Source: Castellaniella sp. | Lineage (GTDB): Bacteria > Pseudomonadota > Gammaproteobacteria > Burkholderiales > Burkholderiaceae_B | Reading direction: 5' to 3' | NCBI RefSeq assembly: GCF_004321985.1 | Contig: NZ_SCQN01000046.1 | Location: 310,001-374,000 of the forward strand | DNA length: 64,000 nucleotides | In this document: positions 1-9,742 of the stretch, piece after piece | Position numbering within the stretch: the stretch's first letter is position 1 | Layout: each line of letters starts with the position of its first letter | The notes under the pieces: model-generated | Told to the model about the DNA's origin: nothing | Database searches by the model: none | Seen by the model: only the letters and a program-made list of their open reading frames with translations | Program-made: the position numbers and the translations under genes

Positions 1-123
1 GATGTCCTGTGAAATGGGTGTCATGCCCATGTCCAGCCGCATGGCGTTGGCCGCGCCGGCCAGATCGGGAATGGTGTCGATCAGCGTGCCGTCGAGGTCG
101 AACAGGATTCCGGAAAATTGCAT
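1..123 (-). CDS. gph: Phosphoglycolate phosphatase, N-terminal part (runs off window)
   Basis: The first 41 codons are visible; the rest lies beyond base 1. The reading starts MQFSGILFDLDGTLIDT, where FDLDGTLIDT is HAD-superfamily motif I with the nucleophile Asp and the general acid Asp. Gph removes phosphate from 2-phosphoglycolate. It lies 111 bases downstream of rpe on the same strand, the usual rpe-gph pairing of proteobacteria, which supports Gph over other HAD phosphatases. Substrate specificity cannot be judged from this fragment. Confidence 0.8.
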   Translation of the reverse strand, partial: MQFSGILFDLDGTLIDTIPDLAGAANAMRLDMGMTPISQDI

Positions 124-234
124 AGTCGTGGAGGAGGTTCGGTGTTGCGCTGGCGTGTGAAGCCGGGTCGAATGGCCGTCATCGTACCATTTGCCGGGTC
201 ACCCGTCGTCGCTGGCCCCGTGACGACGCCGATT

Positions 235-942
235 TCAGGCAGCCGCCCGTATGGCGTCGCCCTGGGTGATGCCCGTGCGCAGTGTGGTGATCACCTGACG
301 GTAGTCCGGCTGACCAAAGATGGCCGATCCAGCCACGAAGGCATTGGCGCCCGCTGCGCGGATGCGGGCGATGTTGTCTGTCTTGACCCCGCCGTCGACC
401 TCCAGGTCGATGGATTGCCCGCCCTGTGTCGTCCAGCGGTCGATGCGCGCGCGCGCCTGGGCGAGCTTCTCCAGCGTGTGCGGGATGAAGGACTGTCCGC
501 CGAACCCCGGGTTGACGGACATCAGCAGCACCAGATCCAGGCGGTCCATGACGTGGTCCATCCAGGACAGCGGCGTGGCGGGGTTGAACACCAGGCCGGC
601 CCGGCAGCCGTGGTCGCGAATGAGCGCCAGCGTCCGGTCCACATGCCGCGAGGCCTCGGGGTGGAAACTGATGATGTTGGCCCCCGCCTTCGCGAATGCG
701 GGAACCAGGGTGTCCACCGGTTCGACCATCAGGTGCACGTCAATGGGCGCCTTCGTGTGCGGGCGCAGCGCGGCGCAGACCATGGGGCCCATGGTCAGGT
801 TGGGAACGAAGTGGTTGTCCATGACGTCGAAGTGGATCCAGTCCGCGCCGGCTGCGACGACCTGGGCGACTTCTTCGCCCAGCCGGGCGAAGTCCGCTGA
901 CAGCAGGCTGGGGGCAATGCGGGCGGCGGGCAGTTCGGTCAT
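235..942 (-). CDS. rpe: Ribulose-phosphate 3-epimerase
   Basis: Interconverts D-ribulose 5-phosphate and D-xylulose 5-phosphate (EC 5.1.3.1) in the cytosolic pentose phosphate and, where present, Calvin pathways. The 235 aa length is typical. Recognisable family blocks are [12 protein letters not shown] at the N-terminus, the metal-site segment [29 protein letters not shown], and the C-terminal phosphate loop [11 protein letters not shown]...AGSAIFG. The frame is open much further upstream, but the ATG at 942 begins the conserved sequence, and the extension would run into mltA on the opposite strand. Heads an rpe-gph unit and is divergent from mltA, with 72 bases between the starts. Confidence 0.95.
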   Translation of the reverse strand: MTELPAARIAPSLLSADFARLGEEVAQVVAAGADWIHFDVMDNHFVPNLTMGPMVCAALRPHTKAPIDVHLMVEPVDTLVPAFAKAGANIISFHPEASRHVDRTLALIRDHGCRAGLVFNPATPLSWMDHVMDRLDLVLLMSVNPGFGGQSFIPHTLEKLAQARARIDRWTTQGGQSIDLEVDGGVKTDNIARIRAAGANAFVAGSAIFGQPDYRQVITTLRTGITQGDAIRAAA

Positions 943-1014
943 GGCGAAGTGGGGTCCGGTTGTGTCATCATGTGCGTTTGCGTTCGCTCTCATTTTAGTG
1001 CACCCGTTTTCAGC

Positions 1015-2292
1015 ATGAAAAAGCTTCTGTGGTCTGCGGTTCTGCTTGCCGCGCTCAGTGCCTGTACCTCGGTTCCTGTGGAAGAATCCGGTGCGCCTTC
1101 CGGAGGAACCCCGCCGGTGGCGCTTGCGCCGCTGTCCGTGCCGCCGCTCTCGAGCTTGCCTGAGACGCCGGCACGGCCCCTGCAGGGGCGCTATGCGCCG
1201 GCCAGCTGGGAAAGCCTTCCGGGCTGGTCCTCTGACGGGTTGTTCCATGTCTGGAAGGGGCTGCTCAACGACTGCCGGGGGCTCATGCGACCGGCTTTGG
1301 GGTCTCTGGCGAACCCCGCCCGCGCCAATCCGCGGGCGTGGCAACCCGTCTGTCAGGCGGCGGTTCAGGCCAATCTGGGACCGGAGGCCGAAGGTGACGC
1401 CGTGCGGCGCTTCCTGCAGACGTACCTGCGGCCGTGGCGGCTGGAGCAGGGTTCGGGCCGGCCAGCCAGCGGGATGGTGACCGGGTACTACGAACCGCTC
1501 ATCCATGCCTCGCGTACGCGCAGCGGCGCTTACCAATGGCCGTTATACGCCACGCCGTCCGACCTGCTCGTCGTGGACCTGGGTGCGGTCTATCCGGAAC
1601 TCGCGGGAAAGCGTGTGCGCGGCAAACTGGAGGGCCGGCGGGTGGTGCCGTATGACACGCGTGCAGAGATCGCCGCTAATCCGGCGCGCCAGCCGCCCGT
1701 CGTCGTCTGGGCCAACGACCCGGTCGAAGCCTTCTTCCTGCAGATTCAGGGCTCGGGGCGGGCCATCCTGCCGGATGGTTCCGTGATCCGGCTGGCCTAT
1801 GCCGATCACAACGGCCGGCCGTACGTCTCCATCGGCCAGTGGCTGGCTCACCAGGGAGAGATGCCCCTGGTGCAGACGTCCATGCAGAATATCAAGCAGT
1901 GGGCACGCAGCCACCCTGATCGGGTGCAGCAGATGCTCAACGTCAATCCGGCGATGGTGTTTTTCCGTGAAGAAACCATCACCGATCCGGAGCTGGGTCC
2001 CAGCGGCGCGTACGGGGTGCCCCTGCAGCCGCAGCGCGCCATCGCCGTGGACCCCGGTTTCGTGCCGCTGGGAACGCCGGTGTACCTGGATACGCAGCAA
2101 CCGGGGGGCGGTGCGCCGTTGCGGCGCTTGGTCTACGCGCTGGATACGGGCGCCGCGATCCGCGGTGCGGCTCGTGCCGACTTCTATTGGGGAACGGGCG
2201 ACGAAGCGGGCGCGCAGGCCGGGCGCATGAAGCAATCCGGCCAGATGTGGTTGCTGTGGCCGGTCCAGGCTGGCGCGCCCAGTGCACGATGA
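1015..2292 (+). CDS. mltA: Membrane-bound lytic murein transglycosylase A
   Basis: Cleaves the MurNAc-GlcNAc bond of peptidoglycan with formation of a 1,6-anhydro end; outer-membrane lipoprotein. The ATG at 1015 gives a lipoprotein signal [17 protein letters not shown], with a lipobox ending at Cys17, followed by a Pro/Ala-rich linker. The MltA domain follows (about residues 100-330), then the 3D domain with the motif [19 protein letters not shown], which holds the catalytic Asp. The length (425 aa) is slightly above that of E. coli MltA because of the linker. The open frame starts earlier at 949, but only the 1015 start gives a lipobox. Divergent from rpe. Confidence 0.95.
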   Translation: MKKLLWSAVLLAALSACTSVPVEESGAPSGGTPPVALAPLSVPPLSSLPETPARPLQGRYAPASWESLPGWSSDGLFHVWKGLLNDCRGLMRPALGSLANPARANPRAWQPVCQAAVQANLGPEAEGDAVRRFLQTYLRPWRLEQGSGRPASGMVTGYYEPLIHASRTRSGAYQWPLYATPSDLLVVDLGAVYPELAGKRVRGKLEGRRVVPYDTRAEIAANPARQPPVVVWANDPVEAFFLQIQGSGRAILPDGSVIRLAYADHNGRPYVSIGQWLAHQGEMPLVQTSMQNIKQWARSHPDRVQQMLNVNPAMVFFREETITDPELGPSGAYGVPLQPQRAIAVDPGFVPLGTPVYLDTQQPGGGAPLRRLVYALDTGAAIRGAARADFYWGTGDEAGAQAGRMKQSGQMWLLWPVQAGAPSAR

Positions 2293-2392
2293 GGGCGGTG
2301 TCCGTAGGTGGCCGCCGCGTCGGTTTCACCAAACGTCACACTGGTTGCAATCGCCGACTGCTGCAGCAAGGGCCTCGGGTTAATATAAGTTC

Positions 2393-3610
2393 GTGAAAAA
2401 TCAGGAATCAATTGTCGTATGCGGCACGGGTATCGTGGGTCTGGCCTGTGCTCTGGCACTGGCCCGCCAGGGGCTGGCCGTGCGGCTGCTCGGGCCGCGC
2501 AATGTGCTGCCGCCTCCGGTCCCGGACGCCTATTGTCCGCGCGTCTATGCGCTGTCGCAGGCCAGCCGCGATCTGCTCGATCGGCTGGGCGCCTGGTCTC
2601 TCCTGGACGCGCAGCGGCTCTGCGCTGTCGAGGCCATGGAAATATACGGTGATGCTGATGGAGTCCTGAGTCTGTCCGCCTGGCAGGATGCGCAGCACGC
2701 CATGGCCTGGATCGTCGAATCAAGCGAAATCGAACGTGCGCTGCAACAGGCGGTGCAGGTGCTGGGAATTCCGTGGGTCGTGGACCATTTCGCGTCCTGG
2801 GCGAAGGATTCTGGCGGTCGCGGTGATCTGTCCCGGGACGGCTCGGGGGGGAGCATCCTGACGGCTGGTGGCCAGACTCTTCAGGCGGATCTGCTGGTGG
2901 GCGCCGATGGCGCGCGCTCGCCGGTACGGCAGGCGGCTGGCATCACCCACGAATACACGCCCTATGGCGACATGGGGGTGGTGGCACACCTGGATATCGA
3001 ACGGCCGCATCAGAACCGGGCGTTTCAGTGGTTTACGGGCGATGCTGTCTTTGCGATGCTACCGTTGCCGGATTCCGCTGATGGGCCGCAGGCGTCGCTG
3101 GTGTGGTCGTTGCGCGAGGGCCGCGCGCGCGAATGGCTGGCCATGTCACCCACGGCCCAGGACTCGTTCTTTTCGGCGCGGGCGCTAGCCATCACCGGCG
3201 GACGCCTGGGAAAGCTGGGGTTGCGCACCCGGCCGCAGGGGTTTTCGCTGAGCCTGGAGCGCAGCACCCTGGTAGCCCCTGGCGTGGCGCTGGTGGGCGA
3301 TGCGGCGCACCGTGTGCATCCGCTGGCAGGTCAGGGGCTGAATCTGGGGTTGGCCGATACCCAGGTGCTGGTCGATGTGCTGCAGCACCGCGAATCCTAC
3401 CGCTCGGTCGGCGATGAACGGGTGCTGGCGCGTTATCGCCGTGCCCGCGCCCAGCCCGTCTGGGCCATGTCGCTGGTGACGCATGGCCTGCATCGTCTGT
3501 TCGGGGTCGATTGCGCCCCGGTGGCCTGGGCGCGCAATGCGGGCATGCGGGTGATCGATGATCTTCCTTTTATCAAACGCAGACTGATTCAGGCTGCTGC
3601 CGGCCGTTGA
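2393..3610 (+). CDS. UbiH/UbiF/Coq6-family FAD-dependent hydroxylase
   Basis: Flavoprotein monooxygenase of the ubiquinone-hydroxylase family, presumably hydroxylating a ring position of a membrane-bound ubiquinone precursor. Seen: N-terminal dinucleotide-binding VCGTGIVGLACALALARQG, the second FAD motif VGADGARSPVRQAAGI near residue 170, and the C-terminal GDAAHRVHPLAGQGLNLGLAD block near 300, all in the usual order for a 405 aa enzyme. The start is GTG at 2393 with no strong ribosome binding site. UbiH, UbiF and UbiI cannot be separated by eye, so no symbol is given. It precedes dsbC by 52 bases and may share its transcript. Confidence 0.88.
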   Translation: MKNQESIVVCGTGIVGLACALALARQGLAVRLLGPRNVLPPPVPDAYCPRVYALSQASRDLLDRLGAWSLLDAQRLCAVEAMEIYGDADGVLSLSAWQDAQHAMAWIVESSEIERALQQAVQVLGIPWVVDHFASWAKDSGGRGDLSRDGSGGSILTAGGQTLQADLLVGADGARSPVRQAAGITHEYTPYGDMGVVAHLDIERPHQNRAFQWFTGDAVFAMLPLPDSADGPQASLVWSLREGRAREWLAMSPTAQDSFFSARALAITGGRLGKLGLRTRPQGFSLSLERSTLVAPGVALVGDAAHRVHPLAGQGLNLGLADTQVLVDVLQHRESYRSVGDERVLARYRRARAQPVWAMSLVTHGLHRLFGVDCAPVAWARNAGMRVIDDLPFIKRRLIQAAAGR

Positions 3611-3662
3611 TGCCCCCTGTCATGGGCGGGATGCGAGGCGGTATTTTTTCTTGAGGTTTTTC

Positions 3663-4532
3663 ATGAAGTTTTCTTTGAGTCTGGCGGCGCTGCTCATGGG
3701 TGTCAGCCTTTCGGTCGCGGCGCAACCCGCGAGCTCTCCGGCGGCGAACGCACAGACGACGGCGAAGGCATCGGCAGCAACGGGGGCACGGGACGCAGCA
3801 CCAGCCGTGGCCGCGACGGAAACGACGCCGAATGAATCACCGGTACCCGCGGATGCGGCGGATGCTGCCAGCGCGCTGCCTCCCGAAAAGGTCGCGGCGG
3901 TGACCAAGGCCTTCGAATCGCGTTTCCCCGGCATCCATGTGGATGGTGTGCGGATGACGCCTATGTCGGGCATCTACGAAGTCCAGGTCGGGATGGATCT
4001 GCTCTATACCGATGCCTCCGTGGACTATGTACTGCAGGGTTCGCTCATCGATGCCAAGGCCAAGCGCGATTTGACCGCGGCGCGGCTGGAATCCCTGCAG
4101 CAGGTGGCTTTCGACACCCTGCCGCTGAAGGACGCCATCAAGATCGTCAAGGGCGACGGTTCGCGCAAGCTCGCCACCTTCGAGGATCCCAACTGCCCGT
4201 ATTGCAAGCAGCTGCACCACACGTTGGCCAGCGTGGACAACGTGACGGTCTATGTGTTCCTGTTCCCGATCCTGGCGCCCGATTCGGCGACCAAATCGCG
4301 GGATATCTGGTGTGCCGCCGACCCGGCGAAAGCCTGGACCGACTGGATGGTGGACGGCAAGGCCCCTGCCACGGCCGATTGCAAGACGCCTTTGCAGGCG
4401 AATCTCGCGCTGGGGCGCAAGCTGAACGTGCAAGGCACCCCCGCACTTTTCTTTGGCAACGGCGCCCGGGTCAATGGGACCCTGCCGCTGGCGTCCCTGA
4501 AGGAAAAGCTGGACGCCCAGAGCAAGGGCTGA
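3663..4532 (+). CDS. dsbC: Periplasmic thiol:disulfide interchange protein, DsbC/DsbG family
   Basis: Disulfide isomerase. A signal peptide ends near AQPASS, then comes an unusually long Ala/Pro/Thr-rich linker (about residues 25-75), the cystatin-like dimerisation domain (about 80-150), and a thioredoxin fold with the active site CPYC in TFEDPNCPYCKQLH. The cis-Pro segment VQGTPALFFGNG is present near the C-terminus. At 289 aa it is longer than E. coli DsbC because of the linker. I chose the ATG at 3663 (MKFSLSLAAL) over a TTG at 3651, since it gives a standard signal peptide. A DsbG-type role cannot be excluded. Confidence 0.88.
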   Translation: MKFSLSLAALLMGVSLSVAAQPASSPAANAQTTAKASAATGARDAAPAVAATETTPNESPVPADAADAASALPPEKVAAVTKAFESRFPGIHVDGVRMTPMSGIYEVQVGMDLLYTDASVDYVLQGSLIDAKAKRDLTAARLESLQQVAFDTLPLKDAIKIVKGDGSRKLATFEDPNCPYCKQLHHTLASVDNVTVYVFLFPILAPDSATKSRDIWCAADPAKAWTDWMVDGKAPATADCKTPLQANLALGRKLNVQGTPALFFGNGARVNGTLPLASLKEKLDAQSKG

Positions 4533-4571
4533 TCGCTCGCCGGGCCGCGCAGGCGCCTGCTGCCGCAGGTA

Positions 4572-5723
4572 TTACTTCAGCAGTGTCCAGGCGCCGTTCT
4601 TCACTGTGATCAGTTCCCGGCCGCGCTGGTCGAAGCCGCTGTGGTCCTGGGGGCTCATGTTGTAGACGCCCTGGGTGGCGACCAGTTCGTGGGTCTGTTC
4701 CAGAGCATCGCGCAGGGCTTTGCGGAAATCGGCCGTTCCGGGCTTGGCGTGCTGCTCCGCAATGGGAATGGCATGCTGCAGCAGCAGCCCGGCATCGTAG
4801 ACGTTGGCACCGAAGGTGGCGGGACGCTCCCCGTATCGGGCCTGGTAGCGGTGAATGTAGTCCTCGGCGATGGGCTTGGACGGGTTGCCGTCAGGGATTT
4901 CCGGCAGCACCAGCATCAGGCTGGCAGCAAGGATGGTGCCGTCCACGGCCTTGCCGCCCAGCTTCAGGAATGCTGGCAGCGCGGCACCGTGCGTCTGGTA
5001 GAACTGCCCCTTGTAGCCTTGCTGGACCAGTGTGACCTGGGGCAAAGCAGCGGCTCCGCCCGTTCCGGCCACCAGGATGGCGTCGGGGCGCGCGGCCAGC
5101 AGCTTCAGCGCCTGTCCGGTGACGGAACTGTCGGTGCGCTGGTAGCGTTCGGAGGCGATCAGCTTCAGGCCGTTTTCCTTCACGAGCTTGCTGAAGACCT
5201 GGTGCCAGTCGTCCCCGTAGGCGTCGGCGAAACCGATGAATCCGACCGTGTGGATGCCACGCCTGACCATGTCGCGAACCAATGCGTCGGCGATGATGCC
5301 AGTGTTCTGCGTGGTCTTGAAGGCCCATTTCTTTTCCGCGTTCATGGGCAGGACCACCGAAGCGGCGCCGACCGGTGCCAGCATCGGCGTGCCGGATTCC
5401 GCCGCGAACTGCAGCACGCTCATGGCATTAGGCGATCCGGTGGGGCCGATGATGGCGTCGACTTTGTCTTCGGTGATGAGCTTCTTGAAGGCCGTCACGG
5501 TTTGCGCCGGGTCGCTGGCATCGTCCAGCGCAATGTACCGGATGTCCAGGTCGCCGGCTTTGGTCGGCAGCAGGGGCACCGTGTTTTTCTGCGGGATACC
5601 CACCAGAGCTGTGGGGCCGGTGGCCGAGGCGACCACGCCGATCTTTACCTGGGCCTGGACCGCCAGCGGGTAGATGGACAGGGCGGCCATGCTCAGCGCG
5701 GCGGCTGACAAGAGGGATCGCAC
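4572..5723 (-). CDS. Branched-chain amino acid/aromatic-type ABC transporter substrate-binding protein
   Basis: Periplasmic receptor of the LivJ family (Peripla_BP_6), 383 aa. The signal peptide MRSLLSAAALSMAALSIYPLAVQA is followed by the family opening VKIGVVASATGPTALVGIPQKN and the IIGPTGSPNAMSVLQFA segment. The start is GTG at 5723, with GGAGA nine bases upstream. No permease or ATPase gene is adjacent, so it is an orphan receptor and its ligand is unknown. Such proteins in this group often bind aromatic acids or amino acids. Convergent with dsbC. Confidence 0.9.
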   Translation of the reverse strand: MRSLLSAAALSMAALSIYPLAVQAQVKIGVVASATGPTALVGIPQKNTVPLLPTKAGDLDIRYIALDDASDPAQTVTAFKKLITEDKVDAIIGPTGSPNAMSVLQFAAESGTPMLAPVGAASVVLPMNAEKKWAFKTTQNTGIIADALVRDMVRRGIHTVGFIGFADAYGDDWHQVFSKLVKENGLKLIASERYQRTDSSVTGQALKLLAARPDAILVAGTGGAAALPQVTLVQQGYKGQFYQTHGAALPAFLKLGGKAVDGTILAASLMLVLPEIPDGNPSKPIAEDYIHRYQARYGERPATFGANVYDAGLLLQHAIPIAEQHAKPGTADFRKALRDALEQTHELVATQGVYNMSPQDHSGFDQRGRELITVKNGAWTLLK

Positions 5724-5832
5724 GATGGGGTCTCCGGTGGGTGTGCACGATGGGGAATTTTGGCACGATTGGGCTGCGGGTGGGGGGTGTCATGTGCCGT
5801 CCGGACCCGCTGTCTTGCCTCAGGCAGCCATA

Positions 5833-7623
5833 TCAGGCAGCCCGCTCCAGCCAAGCCTCGATCGGCATGGGACGGTCCAGCAGGAAGCCCTGAAGTGCGT
5901 CGCAATGCTGGCTGCGCAGGAAGTCGGCCTGTGCGGGGGTTTCCACGCCCTCGGCCACGGTGCGCAGACCCAGCTGCCGGGCCATGCTCAGGGTCATGGA
6001 CGCGATGGCGCCCGCATCCTGGTCGTATGGCAGATCCCGCACCAGGCTCTTGTCGATCTTCAGCTCGAACAGCGGCAGCCGCTTCAGGCAGGCCAGGTTT
6101 GAATAGCCGGTGCCGAAATCGTCCACCGAGAACCGTACCCCCATCTCGTGGATTTCCGCCATGCATTTGGCGGCGGCGACGTAGTCCCTGAGCCAGATGC
6201 CTTCCGTGACTTCCAGCACCAGCCGGTTGCCGGGGGCATGGGCGCGTTCCAGTGCACCCTGGATGCGTGCCGAAAAATCCGGTTCCGTCAGGCACTCGGG
6301 GTTGATGTTCACCGAAACCAGGTAGGACTGGCCGCGCCTGGCGGATTCGTTGAGCACATGACAGGCCCGGTCCAGCGCCCAGTCGGTGAATTCGCACATC
6401 ATTCCCACCTTTTCGACCAGCGGGATGAATATCTCCGGAGAGATCATGCCTTGTTCTGGGTGGTCCCAGCGCGCCAGCAGCTCGACTCCCGCTGTCTGGC
6501 CATCCTGGGCGTACTGAGGCTGGACGAACATTTGCAATTGATCGGTCCCCAGTGCCCGCGACAGATCCTGTTCCAGCCACAGGCGGTGTTCCAGTTCGCG
6601 TTGCAGCGACTGCTCGTAGAATACCGGGTTGCTGGTGCTGCGTTCCCTCGCCAGGTGCATCGCGATGTCAGCCTCGCCCAGCGCAGCGTCTGCTGACGCG
6701 GTCCCGGCATGCAGCAGGGTGATGCCCGTGCTGACCTTCAGCAGATAGGGCCGCCCGCCGATGGGCAGCGGGCTGGCGGTCAGCGTTTCGGTGAGGGACC
6801 GGGCGAGCTCGGTGGCTCTGTGCGCGCTCTCCTCGGCGTAGGCCCCGAGCTGAGTCATCAGGACGGCGAAGACATCGGCATTGATGCGTGAGACTGTGTC
6901 GCGGGCACGTGTACCGTTGATGAGCCGCTGGGCTACCTCGCGCAATACCCAATTGCCGCTTTCAAACCCCTGGGTATCGTTGATTTTCTTGAAATCATTC
7001 AGGTTCACGATCAGAAGGGCGCCGTTTTCTCCCTCGGCGGTAGCCATCTGTATGGCCTGCGTCAATCGCCGTGTCAGAAAGTTTACGTTAGGCAGATCTG
7101 TCAGCGTGTCATAGAACGTCAGTTTGTGGGCGCGCTCTTCTGCCTGCAGGCGTTCGGTCACGTCGGTCATCAATGTGCAGATGGCCTCGATTCGGCCGGC
7201 GGCATTGCGCAGCGGAACCTTCACGGTCTGATAGGTGCATTCTTTGCCGGTCGTGTGGGAGCGGAGTTGCCGGTGTGTCACGACCCGCTGGCCGAAGTCC
7301 AGCACCTGGCGTTCGTCCCGCTCGATGACGGCGATGATGTCTGCGTCGGTCAACAGCTCCCGGTTGTGGCGCGCCATCAGGCTGCCGGCAGGCAGGCCGA
7401 AGAATTCGCATGTCTTCTGGTTGGCGTAGAGGTAGCGGCCCTGTGGATCCTTGATGTGGACGATCTCTTCCGTGGTGTCCAGGATGGTGCCGAGCCGGTT
7501 CTCGACTCTGGCGAGCCGCGTGTGGTGAGCCTGTTCGCGTCGCCATAGATAGCCGGAGGCGATCAGCAGCACCACCAGTGCTGTGAGCAGGATCAGCATG
7601 GCCCCCTTGCCTGCAGAAGGCAC
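5833..7623 (-). CDS. Membrane-anchored PAS-GGDEF-EAL protein, probable c-di-GMP phosphodiesterase
   Basis: Order: one N-terminal membrane segment (about residues 8-25), a PAS domain (about 44-156, with HIKDPQGRYLYANQ and the closing DVTERLQAEE), a GGDEF fold (168-325) and an EAL domain (345-595). The GGDEF signature is replaced by INADVF at 247-252, so cyclase activity is unlikely. The EAL domain reads ELLAR at 381 and keeps the usual acidic and polar residues: VNIN near 439, EVTEG at 472, DDFGTGYS at 501, KIDKS at 522, AEGVET at 557 and LQGF at 577. It probably hydrolyses c-di-GMP under PAS-sensed control. GTG start with AAGGA upstream. It follows the chemoreceptor gene by 85 bases. Confidence 0.9.
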   Translation of the reverse strand: MPSAGKGAMLILLTALVVLLIASGYLWRREQAHHTRLARVENRLGTILDTTEEIVHIKDPQGRYLYANQKTCEFFGLPAGSLMARHNRELLTDADIIAVIERDERQVLDFGQRVVTHRQLRSHTTGKECTYQTVKVPLRNAAGRIEAICTLMTDVTERLQAEERAHKLTFYDTLTDLPNVNFLTRRLTQAIQMATAEGENGALLIVNLNDFKKINDTQGFESGNWVLREVAQRLINGTRARDTVSRINADVFAVLMTQLGAYAEESAHRATELARSLTETLTASPLPIGGRPYLLKVSTGITLLHAGTASADAALGEADIAMHLARERSTSNPVFYEQSLQRELEHRLWLEQDLSRALGTDQLQMFVQPQYAQDGQTAGVELLARWDHPEQGMISPEIFIPLVEKVGMMCEFTDWALDRACHVLNESARRGQSYLVSVNINPECLTEPDFSARIQGALERAHAPGNRLVLEVTEGIWLRDYVAAAKCMAEIHEMGVRFSVDDFGTGYSNLACLKRLPLFELKIDKSLVRDLPYDQDAGAIASMTLSMARQLGLRTVAEGVETPAQADFLRSQHCDALQGFLLDRPMPIEAWLERAA

Positions 7624-7708
7624 AGGGTCATCCTTGTGTGCGGGAGGCCGGAGGGGATCCTGGCCAACGGTCCGCCTCGCGTCTGCTCACGGGGCATCAT
7701 CTGTTCCT

Positions 7709-9523
7709 TCAGAACTCGGTCCACTCCTCATTATCGACTGGCGCGGGCCGGTTGGGCGCTCGAAGAGCAGGTTTGACCGTTGCCTGCTGTCTGGGCGTGG
7801 GCGTGGGCGTGGGCTCGGCCCGGCGGGGACGCTGCGGGGCTGGGCTGATGATCTTCTCGGGTGCGGCCGGCAGGCGGGGGGGCTGGCGTGATGCATTGGT
7901 CTGGCTGCCTGCTGCGGACTGGGGTTTCTCGCCTGAGCCAGCTGCGTCGCCTGTGGCCTGCGGTGCTGTGCCCTCGGTGGTGCCGAGATGATCAAGGCGG
8001 AAGGTCTCGACCAGTCGCGCCAGCGTATCGGCCTGTTCCTGCAGGCTGGTTGCGGCAGCGGCGGATTCTTCCACCAGGCTCGCGTTCTGCCGGGTGACGT
8101 CATCCATCTGTGTGACGGCCGTGTTGATTTCCTCGATTCCGGTGGTCTGTTCCCGGTTGGCAGCGCTGATTTCCCCCATGATGTCGGTGACCCGGTTGAT
8201 GCCGTCCACGATGTCCTGCATGGTCGAACCCGCGTGGCTTGCCTGCTCGTTACCCTTCGTCGTCGATTGCACCGACGCGTCGATGAGGGTCTTGATTTCC
8301 TTCGCGGCGGCCGCGCTGCGCTGAGCGAGTGCGCGCACTTCGGAGGCCACCACGGCAAAGCCGCGGCCCTGCTCGCCGGCGCGAGCGGCTTCCACGGCGG
8401 CATTCAGCGCCAGGATGTTGGTCTGGAAGGCAATCGAGTCGATGACGCTGATGATGTCAGCGACTTGTTGCGACTTCTGGTTGATCTCGCCCATGGTGCT
8501 GACCAGCTCGGCCACGATGGAGCCGCCATTCGTGGCCGTCTTCGCGGCCGTAGCCGCGAGCGTGTTGGCCTGGTGCACGTTGTCGGCATTCTGGCGTACC
8601 GTGGCGGTTATTTCTTCCATGGTGGCGGCGGTCTGGGCCAGCGAGCTTGCCTGCTGCTCGGTGCGGGAGGACAGGTCCAGATTGCCGCTGGTGATCTGTG
8701 CCGCTGCCGATGCGATGGAGGTTGCGCCGGTGCGCACCTCTCTGACGGTATCGCGCAGATTGTGCGTCATGTTTTGCAGCGCCTGCATGAGCTGGCCGAT
8801 TTCATCGCGGCTCTTGGCGGCGACCTCCTGGCTCAGGTCGCGGTGCGAGATCGATGTGGCCACCCGCACGGCCTGTGACAGCGGATGCGTGACCCCGCGC
8901 GTGGTGCGCCAGGCGAACAGCGGGCCCAGGATCAGCGCCAGCAGCGTGGCAACGGCCAGCAGCATCAGGCCCAGCTGGTTGGCCTGATGGCTTTGGGCGA
9001 ACAGCTTGACGACATAGTCGTCCTCGAATGCCGAGAGCTTGTCGATCTGAGCAATGTATTCTGCCGTGATCTTGGGCATCTGCTGGTTGAAGAAGGCGTC
9101 GGCCTTGCCGTAGTCTCCGTTGTCCAGATCCTTGAACGCCTGGGTGCGCCCCTTTCGGTAGGTGTCGCGGACCTGGATGATCTTCTGGTAGAGCGTCTTG
9201 GCTTCGGGGGCGTCGATCGCGTGCTCGATCTTCTGGCTGATCTCGTCGGCCTGCTTGTCCGAGGCGGCAAGCCCCTTCTTGAAGACGGCCAGCACGTCCG
9301 GGTTGGTCAGGTTGGCCGCGGCCAGTGCCTGGTTGGCGTTGACGTCGACCGCCCGAGCCCACTGGAAGACCAGCGCATTGACCTGCTGCCTGCCATCCAG
9401 GGTCTGGTTGGCTTGCTGTGTGCTGAGCATGCGCCAGGCGCCCATGCCTGACAGAACCAGCAGCAGAACGATGATGAGACCGAAGCCCAACGCGAGCCGG
9501 GTACCGATTTTGAGGTTACGCAT
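7709..9523 (-). CDS. Methyl-accepting chemotaxis protein with C-terminal CheR-tether motif
   Basis: Transmembrane chemoreceptor, 604 aa. TM1 is at about residues 11-30 ([19 protein letters not shown]). A helical periplasmic sensor of four-helix-bundle type follows, then TM2 at about 190-210, HAMP, and the signalling domain with the invariant hairpin containing [20 protein letters not shown] and [12 protein letters not shown] Pro-rich linker ends in EEWTEF, matching the xWxxF pentapeptide that docks CheR/CheB. The ATG at 9523 ([10 protein letters not shown]) is the canonical start for this family; an in-frame start 99 bases upstream only adds an unrelated leader. The ligand is unknown. Confidence 0.94.
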   Translation of the reverse strand: MRNLKIGTRLALGFGLIIVLLLVLSGMGAWRMLSTQQANQTLDGRQQVNALVFQWARAVDVNANQALAAANLTNPDVLAVFKKGLAASDKQADEISQKIEHAIDAPEAKTLYQKIIQVRDTYRKGRTQAFKDLDNGDYGKADAFFNQQMPKITAEYIAQIDKLSAFEDDYVVKLFAQSHQANQLGLMLLAVATLLALILGPLFAWRTTRGVTHPLSQAVRVATSISHRDLSQEVAAKSRDEIGQLMQALQNMTHNLRDTVREVRTGATSIASAAAQITSGNLDLSSRTEQQASSLAQTAATMEEITATVRQNADNVHQANTLAATAAKTATNGGSIVAELVSTMGEINQKSQQVADIISVIDSIAFQTNILALNAAVEAARAGEQGRGFAVVASEVRALAQRSAAAAKEIKTLIDASVQSTTKGNEQASHAGSTMQDIVDGINRVTDIMGEISAANREQTTGIEEINTAVTQMDDVTRQNASLVEESAAAATSLQEQADTLARLVETFRLDHLGTTEGTAPQATGDAAGSGEKPQSAAGSQTNASRQPPRLPAAPEKIISPAPQRPRRAEPTPTPTPRQQATVKPALRAPNRPAPVDNEEWTEF

Positions 9524-9742
9524 GTTGCTCTCAGGGGTGGCTGAAATCATAAGATCCGCGCGGGCAGCCGTTCCTGCGCGGATTCGTGCATTCGTTTGTT
9601 TCCGATTGTACGAAGCCGCCATGATTTCAAAGCGTATAACAGGGCCCCGGTGCGGCCCCAGTTCCTCGTGAATGCGGGTGCGTCTATGACTCCGGCGCCA
9701 CCCGTCGGTGCGACGGCCGTTGTCGGCTGTTGCGATGGCGCG

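Noticed and set aside
4641-5708. A 355-codon plus-strand frame opposite the Liv-type binding-protein gene
   Set aside because: Composition is Gly/Gln/Arg-rich without domains, and it is the mirror of a well-supported receptor gene.
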